Origin: Gordonibacter urolithinfaciens
GTDB taxonomy: Bacteria > Actinomycetota > Coriobacteriia > Coriobacteriales > Eggerthellaceae
Assembly: GCF_900199375.1 (NCBI RefSeq)
Contig: NZ_LT900217.1
Span: forward strand, 124,001 to 188,000
Length of the DNA: 64,000 bases
Reading direction: 5' to 3'
The notes under the pieces are model-generated. The model searched no databases. It saw only the letters and a list, made by a program, of their open reading frames with translations, and had not been told where the DNA came from. Numbering within the stretch: position 1 is the stretch's first letter; each line of letters opens with the position of its first letter. Shown here in pieces: positions 9,540 to 16,719 of this stretch. The translations under genes and the position numbers were made by a program.

Positions 9540-9745
9540 CGCCGGCAGCTCAGCCCGTTCACGTTGAGACGCAGGCCGGGATGCCGGCGTACCATGAGCA
9601 CGCCGTCTGCCAGCGCTTGCTCCATTATCCAATTGCCCAGGTCGTAGAAGCATGGGTCCTGCTCGAGCCACGGCACGAAACGCCCGGGCAGCACCTCGCC
9701 GTAGGGCTCGCCGCAATTCCGGACGGCTTTACGTGGCTATCCGAC
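9540..9745 (-). pseudogene. EAL-domain (c-di-GMP phosphodiesterase) remnant
   Basis: On the minus strand a short open stretch reads PGRFVPWLEQDPCFYDLGNW, then IMEQALAD, then LRLNVN. This aligns by eye with the part of EAL domains where PAEFIPLAEETGLI, LGRWVLEQA and VNVS occur. The catalytic EAL, metal ligands and the rest of the domain are absent, and a stop precedes it. It is a decayed fragment in the otherwise empty 488-base gap between the sortase and the next gene. No other gene is seen in 9275-9762. Confidence 0.55.
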
Positions 9746-9762
9746 CGTGCGCCGCACGGTGG

Positions 9763-10587
9763 TCACTTGCCGAGCTCCGCGAGGCGTGCGCGGGCTTCGG
9801 GCACGGCGGGCAGGCGATTGCCGTTCTCGACGACGAAACGAAGGCACTCCCGCTCGCGCGCCCCGTCGCCCTGGCGCCGGCGGACGGCCGCCTCGTCCGC
9901 AGCGGCCAGCACGCGCATGCGCAGCGGATAGCCTTCGGTCTCCCTCACGTGCGCGAGCTTCGGGGCCAGCACGCCGTCGTCGCCGGACAGGCGGGCTTCC
10001 AGTACGCCGCGCTCCCAGGCAAGGAAGTTACGGCGCTGGGCGGTCTCGGCGGACGAGTCACCCTCCAGCAGGCGCTCGGCCTCCTCCACGGCCCCGAGCG
10101 CCGGTCGGGCGCCCAACAGCCTCTGCACGACCGGCTCCATGTTCACGAGCAGCGCCGCACGCTCGCGCTCATCCTGCGCCTGCGCGGCGCTCGCGCGCAG
10201 GCCCTCGCCGATGCGCGCCGCCTCCTCGACCTGGCCGCCATCGGCAAGCGCCAGCGCGTAGAACGACAGGAACCACGAGCCCGCCTCCGTGTACGGCTCC
10301 CCGATGGCGCGGGCGGGCGCGGCGGCCTGGGCGCGGAAGGCGTCCGGGTCGCATCCGTCGTTGTAGAGCGAGACGAGCTGCTCGGCCTTGCGGTCGGCCA
10401 GCTGCCCCATGAGGCGCGGCATGACGTACAGGCACGCGAAGAACAGCATGAGCGACGAGAACAGCCCCGGCAGCGTCTTGACCACGTTGCCGCCCATCAC
10501 CAGGGAGAAGGCGGCGAGCGATGCCGCGGGTATCAGCACCGACAGCGCGTAGGCGGCCCAGACGTACTTCTTGAAATAGCGCAGCAT
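9763..10587 (-). CDS. hypothetical membrane protein with TPR-like C-terminus
   Basis: The 274-residue protein has two transmembrane helices close to the N-terminus (about residues 8-30 and 38-58). A long alanine-rich helical cytosolic domain follows that looks like tetratricopeptide-type repeats. The start at 10587 is chosen because the sequence MLRYFKKYVWAAY leads into the first helix and GAGGAGAGCC precedes it. It is the last gene of the AmmeMemoRadiSam run, 64 bases downstream of the radical SAM gene. Function not recognised. Confidence 0.6.
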   Translation of the reverse strand: MLRYFKKYVWAAYALSVLIPAASLAAFSLVMGGNVVKTLPGLFSSLMLFFACLYVMPRLMGQLADRKAEQLVSLYNDGCDPDAFRAQAAAPARAIGEPYTEAGSWFLSFYALALADGGQVEEAARIGEGLRASAAQAQDERERAALLVNMEPVVQRLLGARPALGAVEEAERLLEGDSSAETAQRRNFLAWERGVLEARLSGDDGVLAPKLAHVRETEGYPLRMRVLAAADEAAVRRRQGDGARERECLRFVVENGNRLPAVPEARARLAELGK

Positions 10588-10651
10588 GGCTCTCCTCGGT
10601 TCGCGGGTTAGGAGCCAGTATAGCGGAACCGCGGGAACGGAGGGAGGGCGC

Positions 10652-11575
10652 TCAGCAGTTGCCCAGCAGCACGTCGTCCAGGTGGCGCCGGGCAACGTCG
10701 GCCAGGCGGCGCAGGTCGGCCGCGGGCGTGGGCGGGCGGTCGGTCAGGCGGTGGCAGGGGAAGAAGCGCGTGAGATGGTACGGGATGGCGGGGTCGAGCG
10801 AGGCGAGCCAGGCGGCGGCCGCGTCGATGGTCGCCTCGTCGTCGTTCAGGCCGGGGACGACGAGCGTCGTCACCTCCAGGTGGCAGCCGGGTGCCGCGGC
10901 CAGCGCGGCGATGGTGCGCCTCACGGCCTCGAAGTCGCCGCCCGCCACGTCGTAGAATTCCTGCGAGAACCCCTTGAGGTCGATGTTGGCGGCATCCAGG
11001 AGCGGCACGAGCCCGGCGAGCGGGCCCGCGTTCACCATGCCGTTGCTCACGAGCACGTTCGCCATCCCCCGCCCGCGCACGAGGCGCGCGGTGTCGGCGA
11101 CGAACTCGATGCCCACGAGCGGCTCGTTGTAGGTGTAGGCCACGCCCACGCAGCCGCGGTCCCGCGCCTCCAGAGCGAGGTCCGCCAGCTCGGCGGGCGC
11201 CATCGGGCGCCACGGCACGTCGTCCGGCCCGGCGCAGGCGATGGAGGCGTTCTGGCAGAACGGGCAGCGCAGGTTGCAGCCGTAGGAGCCTGCCGACAGC
11301 ACGAGCGAGCCGGGGTGCCAGCGCGCGAGCGGCTTCTTCTCCACGGGGTCCAGCGCAAGCGACGTCACGCGGCCGTAGCTCTCGCAGACCACCTGCTCGC
11401 CGCGGGCGACGCGGGCGCGGCAGAGGCCCTGCCGGCCCTCGGCGGGCGCGCAGGCGTGCGGGCACACGCCGCAGACGGCCCGGCCGCCGTGCGGCGCATC
11501 CTCGGCGGAGGACCGGGGCGCGCCGGCGCACCCCTCGGGCACGGTCCCCGACTTAGCTGCTCCCGGCTCAGCCAC
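10652..11575 (-). CDS. AmmeMemoRadiSam system radical SAM enzyme
   Basis: This is a 307-residue radical SAM protein related to PflA-type activases. The cluster motif C-x3-C-x2-C is in YGCNLRCPFCQN near residue 110. A Cys-rich N-terminal segment (CGVCPHACAPAEGRQGLCRAR) is typical of the AmmeMemoRadiSam family. YTYNEP and the NGM and DLKGF blocks follow in the usual order. The GTG start at 11575 has GGGGAGG upstream and overlaps the end of the Memo-AMMECR1 gene by 8 bases, so the two are translationally coupled. The reaction is unknown for the family; a role in modifying a small molecule or protein together with Memo and AMMECR1 is inference. Confidence 0.85.
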   Translation of the reverse strand: MAEPGAAKSGTVPEGCAGAPRSSAEDAPHGGRAVCGVCPHACAPAEGRQGLCRARVARGEQVVCESYGRVTSLALDPVEKKPLARWHPGSLVLSAGSYGCNLRCPFCQNASIACAGPDDVPWRPMAPAELADLALEARDRGCVGVAYTYNEPLVGIEFVADTARLVRGRGMANVLVSNGMVNAGPLAGLVPLLDAANIDLKGFSQEFYDVAGGDFEAVRRTIAALAAAPGCHLEVTTLVVPGLNDDEATIDAAAAWLASLDPAIPYHLTRFFPCHRLTDRPPTPAADLRRLADVARRHLDDVLLGNC

Positions 11576-12995
11576 GGCGGGCCTCCCCGCCGCGGTCGTG
11601 GCGCACGACCTCGAAGCGCTCGAGCCGCACACCGCCCTCGTCGGGCGCGATGCCCGCCTTCGCGCGGGCGATGGCAACCTGCTGGGCCGCCGTGTCCACG
11701 CCCTCCAGGTTCGGCAGCAAAAGGCCGCGCCGGCGCCCGAGCGTCACGATGACGCCGTAGCGCGCCGGGTCGAGCGCGGCCTCCGAGTCCACGGGCTCCG
11801 GCGGGAACAGCACGTCCACCGAGTACGACAGCGCGTCGAGCTCGCCGGCGCCCACCGGCGGGAAGCGCGGGTCCTCGCTCGCGGCCGCCGCGCCGTTGCG
11901 GATGATCTCGTCGGCGATCGAGCCGGTGACGGGCTCGACGGTGCCGATGCAGCCGCGCAGGTCGCCGCCCTCGTGCAGCGACACGAACACGCCGGCGCGC
12001 GCGTCGGCCAACTCAGGCGGCAGTCCGTCGGGGCGCGCGAGGGGCCTTCCCGTGCGCACGAAGCCCTCCACCGCGGCGCGCGCGAGCGCGACGAACGGGT
12101 CGGCCCCGTCCTGCTCAGCGGCCGCCGCGTCCTCGGCCCCGCGCGCGTCGGCTTCCGCGTCCACGCCCGCGGCAACCGCTCCGTCGCCCTTCGGCCCCTG
12201 CACCTCGAAGGCGGCCACGGCGTAGCCAACGCCGAACGGCCCCTCGTAGCTCAGCAGCTCGTGGGTAACCGGCACGCCGTCCAGCGCGCCGGCCATGATC
12301 TGGAACGAGCCAAGGCCGCACTCGGCCGCCGCCTCGCGGAACGCCGCATCGATCGAGAAGAGCCCCTCGAGGTCGCCCTCGTCGAAGAGGCCCGTGACCG
12401 TGCGGTCGAACACGGGGCCTTCGGGCGCAAAGCCGTAGGGGCCGTCCTCCTTCAGCTTGTGGGACAGGTCGCCCGAGGCCACGAGCACGCAGGCGCGGTC
12501 CAAGTCGCAAGCCGCCTCGGCAACGCAGCGCCCGACCTCGCGGTGATCGGCGGGGGTCAGGCCCGAGAGTCCCACGCGCACCAGGCGGTAGCCGGCATAG
12601 CGCTCGTTCACGAAGTGGAGCGGCACGAACGTGGCGTGGTCGAGCTCGCCGTCGCGCATGCCGCTGCCGCAGATGGGCACGCCGCGGGCGCGGGCGCAGG
12701 CCGATACCGCTGCGGCGAAGGAGGGGTCGTACGGCACGTTCATGGCGGCCTCCCACGCGTCGAACCGCCCCATGTCGCCGTGGGCGGCGTCGCCGGTGGA
12801 GATATGGAAGCAGTCGTAGTAGAGCGGCGCATGCGGCGAGACCACGACGATGGTGTCGGGCGCATGAGCGGCGATGCGGCGGGCCACCTCCTCGTAAGCG
12901 TCGACGGTGGCCTGGATGGCGCGCTCCTGGCCGTGCCCCACCGCCGGCACGATGAGCGGGGGATGCGGTACGACGTAGGCGGCGACGATGCTCAT
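11568..12995 (-). CDS. fused AmmeMemoRadiSam protein B/A (Memo-AMMECR1)
   Basis: The 475-residue protein joins two domains that are separate in many genomes. Residues 1 to about 270 are a Memo/LigB-like dioxygenase fold with the metal-ligand-like His residues in VVPHPPL, SPHAPLYYD, DGELDHATFV and SGDLSHKL. After an Ala/Glu-rich linker (about 271-298) comes an AMMECR1 domain with FVSLHEGGDLRGCIGTVEP and EDPRFPPV. It overlaps the radical SAM gene, and a weak TACAAT box (13078-13073) lies upstream. The fusion supports physical cooperation of the parts. It follows fdhD in the same direction after a 170-base gap, but a link to formate dehydrogenase is only positional. Confidence 0.87.
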   Translation of the reverse strand: MSIVAAYVVPHPPLIVPAVGHGQERAIQATVDAYEEVARRIAAHAPDTIVVVSPHAPLYYDCFHISTGDAAHGDMGRFDAWEAAMNVPYDPSFAAAVSACARARGVPICGSGMRDGELDHATFVPLHFVNERYAGYRLVRVGLSGLTPADHREVGRCVAEAACDLDRACVLVASGDLSHKLKEDGPYGFAPEGPVFDRTVTGLFDEGDLEGLFSIDAAFREAAAECGLGSFQIMAGALDGVPVTHELLSYEGPFGVGYAVAAFEVQGPKGDGAVAAGVDAEADARGAEDAAAAEQDGADPFVALARAAVEGFVRTGRPLARPDGLPPELADARAGVFVSLHEGGDLRGCIGTVEPVTGSIADEIIRNGAAAASEDPRFPPVGAGELDALSYSVDVLFPPEPVDSEAALDPARYGVIVTLGRRRGLLLPNLEGVDTAAQQVAIARAKAGIAPDEGGVRLERFEVVRHDRGGEARRG

Positions 12996-13165
12996 GGGCG
13001 GCTCCTAACCTTGCAGGCTCGGCCCGCCGCACGGCACGTCCGGCTCGGGAGGCTGGCGGGCGCTTTTCCGCCATTGTACAACGCCGGGCCGCGCCCTGCG
13101 AGCCTTGCGCGCGGCCGCAGGCGATCCGGCACGCAAGCGTTGCCGGGCGCCCCGTCCGCCGAAGC

Positions 13166-13918
13166 CTAGCCCGCGATGCGGTCGGGGCAGGACAGGACGC
13201 GCAGGCGGCCGTCGCGGCAGTGGGATACCAGCGTCACGCCCAGCTCCTCGGCACGCCGGGCCGCCTCGTCGGTGGCGGACTTGCGGCTCACGAGCACGGG
13301 GCAGCCGGCGCGGTGGGCCTTGAGGGCCATCTCGCAGCTGATGCGTCCCGTGATGAACAGGGCCTTGTCGTCCAACGGCACGCGGTCGAGCCACGCCTGG
13401 CCGATGAGCTTGTCCATGGCGTTGTGCCGCCCGATGTCCTCGCGCACGAGCAGAAGGCCCCCCGTGCGGCCGTCGCCCAGGCCGCAGCCGTGAACACACT
13501 CGCCGGTGTTGCGTCGCGGGCTGCGCTCGCAGAGCTCGTCCATCTGGGCGAGCAGGGCATCGGCGTCGAAGCGCGCGGCGGTCTCCAGGCGCCGGGGGCT
13601 CGGCACGCCCCCGCCGTCGGCCAGGAGCGCCGAGCGGGCGCAGCCGGCCGAGGTCACGCGGTGCAGCGGCACGTAGCCCTCCGCGGCGCGCTCGCCGCTG
13701 GCCACGTACACGGCCGCCGCCTCGGGGTCGGCCGTCACCTCCACGAAGCGCTCGCGGTCGGCGATGAGGCCCTCGGACAGGAGGTAGCCCACGGCCAGCT
13801 CGGCCAGGTCGTACGGGCTGCCCTGGCTCACCGCCACGGGCGCGTCGTTCAAGAATATGCGGATGGGCCGCTCGGCCGTCGTGCGCGGCGCGGACGGGCG
13901 GTACTCGATGACGGCCAT
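13166..13918 (-). CDS. fdhD: formate dehydrogenase accessory sulfurtransferase
   Basis: FdhD passes sulfur from a cysteine desulfurase to the molybdenum cofactor of formate dehydrogenase. The 250-residue protein has the family signature EDIGRHNAMDKLIG (around residue 156) and ITGRISCEMALKAHRAGCPV. The usual CGxCG pair is reduced to a single Cys in TSAGCARS. Additional Cys residues appear in TGECVHGCG where most members have TGGxHAA or TGCTHAA. That makes the sulfur-relay residue uncertain. It lies 18 bases after fdhE and belongs to the fdh run. Confidence 0.9.
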   Translation of the reverse strand: MAVIEYRPSAPRTTAERPIRIFLNDAPVAVSQGSPYDLAELAVGYLLSEGLIADRERFVEVTADPEAAAVYVASGERAAEGYVPLHRVTSAGCARSALLADGGGVPSPRRLETAARFDADALLAQMDELCERSPRRNTGECVHGCGLGDGRTGGLLLVREDIGRHNAMDKLIGQAWLDRVPLDDKALFITGRISCEMALKAHRAGCPVLVSRKSATDEAARRAEELGVTLVSHCRDGRLRVLSCPDRIAG

Positions 13919-13936
13919 GCGCCCCCCTTCCCTTCT

Positions 13937-14815
13937 CTAGCCCCGCTCGGCCGCGATGGCGTCGAGCCGGGCCATGACCACGTCCTCCACCTCGAACGAG
14001 AACGGCGCGAGCGCGTCGTCCGCGTAGACGGTGCGCAGGTAGCCGCCGCACTCGTCGCAGGTGGCGATGCGGTGGGCGTCGTCGCCCTCCACGTTGTAGT
14101 AGTGCAGGTGCGCCTGGTTCTGCGTGCCGCAGCGGGCGCAGCGCACGCGCTCGATCTCCCACGACGTGCCGCACTGCGCGCACCAGAGCGTCTTGCCGCG
14201 CCCTTGCGTCGAGTTCTCGCCGCCCACGCGACCCGCGGCCGGGGCGCCGCCGCACACCGGGCACGCAAGGGGGTGCGGCGCGTCGCAGCCCGCCTGCCCG
14301 AGCGCGCGAGCCGCCGCACGGGCAGGCTCCTCCAGCTGCGAGCGCAGCGCAAGCGCCGCCACCAGCGCGGCCGTGCGTGCCTGGTCCTCGGTCATGCCGT
14401 CGTCTGCCAGCAGCTCGGCCAGGGCATCCAGATAGGCTGCCGGGTCGCTGCCGGCCAGCCCGAGCGGGCTCGCGGCAACGATGCGGTCCCACCTCGTGCG
14501 GCCGAGCGCCTCGGCCGTGCCCGCGGCGAAGCCGCCGTGCTCGGCCGCGCAGGCAGCCGCGCGCCCGAGCGCTACGGCGAACGGGGCGGCCCCCACCGTT
14601 GCCGGCGCGTGCGCGAGCACCGGCTCGCCCGCCGCGAACCAGGTGCGCAGGTCCTCCGCGCACGGCGCGTCCCAGCCCTCCGCGGCGGGCGCGTCGGCCG
14701 CCGCCTCGTCCAGGGCGCCCCACAGCTTGCGGAAGAACGCGAGGCGCGCCATCTCGCCCTCGTCGAGCTTCTCGCGGTAAGCGGCCAAAGCCGCGTCGAT
14801 CGCTTTCAAATTCAT
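13937..14815 (-). CDS. fdhE: formate dehydrogenase accessory protein FdhE
   Basis: FdhE is a rubredoxin-like cytosolic chaperone needed for maturation of respiratory formate dehydrogenases. The 292-residue protein has a helical, poorly conserved N-terminal half. The C-terminal half has four CxxC pairs (CPVCGG, CAQCGT, CARCGT, CDECGG), as the family requires for iron binding. It lies between the structural fdhABC genes and fdhD on the same strand, separated from fdhC by a 199-base gap containing a 19-bp hairpin. Confidence 0.9.
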   Translation of the reverse strand: MNLKAIDAALAAYREKLDEGEMARLAFFRKLWGALDEAAADAPAAEGWDAPCAEDLRTWFAAGEPVLAHAPATVGAAPFAVALGRAAACAAEHGGFAAGTAEALGRTRWDRIVAASPLGLAGSDPAAYLDALAELLADDGMTEDQARTAALVAALALRSQLEEPARAAARALGQAGCDAPHPLACPVCGGAPAAGRVGGENSTQGRGKTLWCAQCGTSWEIERVRCARCGTQNQAHLHYYNVEGDDAHRIATCDECGGYLRTVYADDALAPFSFEVEDVVMARLDAIAAERG

Positions 14816-14914
14816 GCCGTATCCTTGTCAGTCAGTTGCGTCGATCCGTACCGTCCGGGCCGTCGGCGTCGCTTCCTCCGCCCGTGCCCGGCCTTTCCTC
14901 GGCGCGCCCTTGGC

Positions 14915-14964
14915 GCTGGCCGTTCGCAGGGGCTCTCCCCCGAGCGCCCCTGCGAACGGCCAGC
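14915..14964. repeat. 19-bp perfect inverted repeat between fdhC and fdhE
   Basis: GCTGGCCGTTCGCAGGGGC (14915-14933) pairs perfectly with 14946-14964 around a 12-base loop. There is no T-tract. Placed between structural and accessory genes, it could slow transcription or protect the fdhABC message from 3' decay, so lowering fdhED expression (inference). Confidence 0.7.
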
Positions 14965-15014
14965 GGAGCAGCCGGGGCACGATCCGCCCCGGCAGCCCCG
15001 CAAAAGCGGCTCCC

Positions 15015-15782
15015 TTAAGCCTTCTTCTCTATCACGTTCTCGCCGGAAGCGATTTCCTTGCGAGCCCAGTGGCCCCAGTGGTACAGGGCGTCGGACTCGG
15101 AGACCATGCCGTCGCCGAACATGAGCTTGTACGTTCCCCGGTACGGCTGGAAGATGCCCGCACCCAGGAAAATGTGCGCCAGCCCGAACACCGCGATCAG
15201 CAGAAAGCCGATGTCGTGCAGGAACAGCGTCAAGCCGTGCACGCCCGACCCGAAGTCAAAGAGGGTCGTGCCCAAAAGCAGGATGACGCCCGTGATGCCC
15301 ATGAGCGCGCCCGCGAACCACAGCATGCCGTCGGCGAAGCGCTGGCCGCTCTTGACCTCGCGCTGGTCGGGCATGTGGATCCACTTGGCCATGAACAGGT
15401 AGGGGAAGAACAGCATCATCCACTTCTTGTCGTCCGAATCCCACCGGTCGAACAGGTTCTTGAAGATGTGCTTCACACCCTTGGGCGCCATGATGGCGCT
15501 GATCAGGGGCACGATCACGAAGATGACGCCGATCACGCGGTGCGACATGCGGATGGCGAACACCGTGTCCGCCCCCGCCGCGGCCGCCAAGGCCGGAACG
15601 AACACGAACAAGCCCGAGATGCACAGCAGGATGCACGCGATGATGGTGATGCCGTGCGTCCAGCGCGCCTGCTTGGAGTGGCGGCGGATGTAGCGTTCCG
15701 CGCCGCTTGCCGCCATCTGCTCCAAGAACGCCTTGTTCTTGGCGGTTTCCTCGGCGGAAACCATAACGGGTCCCTTGCTCAT
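15015..15782 (-). CDS. fdhC: formate dehydrogenase cytochrome b (gamma) subunit
   Basis: This membrane subunit accepts electrons from the FeS subunit and passes them to the quinone pool. The 255-residue protein has four transmembrane segments and several His residues in or next to them (TRWTHGITI-type, MSHRVIG, FLHDIGF, GLAHIFLG) suited to heme b. It ends in a short charged tail. Its ATG overlaps the stop of fdhB by one base (TGATG), so the two are coupled. No haem maturation genes are in the window. Confidence 0.9.
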   Translation of the reverse strand: MSKGPVMVSAEETAKNKAFLEQMAASGAERYIRRHSKQARWTHGITIIACILLCISGLFVFVPALAAAAGADTVFAIRMSHRVIGVIFVIVPLISAIMAPKGVKHIFKNLFDRWDSDDKKWMMLFFPYLFMAKWIHMPDQREVKSGQRFADGMLWFAGALMGITGVILLLGTTLFDFGSGVHGLTLFLHDIGFLLIAVFGLAHIFLGAGIFQPYRGTYKLMFGDGMVSESDALYHWGHWARKEIASGENVIEKKA

Positions 15783-16708
15783 CAGTTGCCTCCCTTCTTG
15801 CCCGGGAGGTTCTCGGTAATGTGCTCCATCACCGTCTCCTCGTCCTGGCCGTCGCCATGCTTGACGACCTGGCCGGTGTCGACGGAGATCGTGTCCTCCG
15901 TCTCGGGGTTGTACGCCAGCTTGTCGCGCTTGTAGCCGACGCCGAGCGCGAACATGGCGGCGAGGCCCGCCACGGTGAGCCCCGTGACGGCGCCCGTGAT
16001 CGGCTTCATGATCTGCGTGAGGCCCACCACCGGGTTAGCCTGCGGGTTCTCCACCTGGCCATGTGCGGCCACGCCGTACTTCAGCACCTGGATGACATGC
16101 AGGCCGCCCATCTCGTCCTCGCCGTAGACCACCGCGTCCTCGTAGCCGCGGGCCTTGAGGAAGTCGGCGCGCTCGTGCGCCAGCGCTATCATCTCGTCGC
16201 GATCGCCGAACACGAGTGCGTCCGGCTGGCACGTGGTGACGCAGGCGGGCTCCCTGCCCTGCTCGATGCGGTCGACGCAGCCCGTGCACTTGTTGACGGT
16301 CGTGCGCAGGCCCTCCTGGTAGCGGGGGACGTCGAACGGGCACGCCGTGGAGCAGTACTGGCAGCCGATGCACTTGGACTCGTCCACCGTCACCAGGCCC
16401 GTGGCCTCGTGCTTGGCAATGGCTCCGGCCGGGCAGATGGTGGCGCACGCGGCGTCGGTGCAGTGCTGGCACGAGCGGCGCCCGAAGGCCCACTTCACGC
16501 CCTTGTCGCCACCTGCCTCCTCGTTGAAGGAGATCAGGATGCGGGTGGTGCCGTTCAGGTCCATCGGGCTCTGGTACGAGCCGGTGGACGGGTTGCCGTT
16601 CTTCTCGAGCGTCGACGGCAGGTCGTTCCAGCATTTGCAGGCCACCTGGCAGCCGCGGCATGCGCTGCAGCGCGAGGTGTCGAACAGTATGGCTTTGTCA
16701 CTCATCAT
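15782..16708 (-). CDS. fdhB: formate dehydrogenase iron-sulfur (beta) subunit
   Basis: This subunit carries electrons from the catalytic subunit to cytochrome b. The 308-residue protein has four Cys clusters of the FdnH type (CSACRGCQVACK; CQHCTDAACATICP; CIGCQYCSTACP; CTGCVDR with CVTTC). A C-terminal transmembrane helix (about residues 238-258) anchors it, as in FdnH. A tail of about 50 hydrophilic residues follows. The start could be either of two adjacent Met codons. It begins 11 bases after the fdhA stop. Confidence 0.93.
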   Translation of the reverse strand: MMSDKAILFDTSRCSACRGCQVACKCWNDLPSTLEKNGNPSTGSYQSPMDLNGTTRILISFNEEAGGDKGVKWAFGRRSCQHCTDAACATICPAGAIAKHEATGLVTVDESKCIGCQYCSTACPFDVPRYQEGLRTTVNKCTGCVDRIEQGREPACVTTCQPDALVFGDRDEMIALAHERADFLKARGYEDAVVYGEDEMGGLHVIQVLKYGVAAHGQVENPQANPVVGLTQIMKPITGAVTGLTVAGLAAMFALGVGYKRDKLAYNPETEDTISVDTGQVVKHGDGQDEETVMEHITENLPGKKGGN

Positions 16709-16719
16709 TCAACACCTCC

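Noticed and set aside
11598-13169. 523-residue plus-strand frame
   Set aside because: Antisense of the Memo-AMMECR1 fusion; no ribosome site or recognisable domain.
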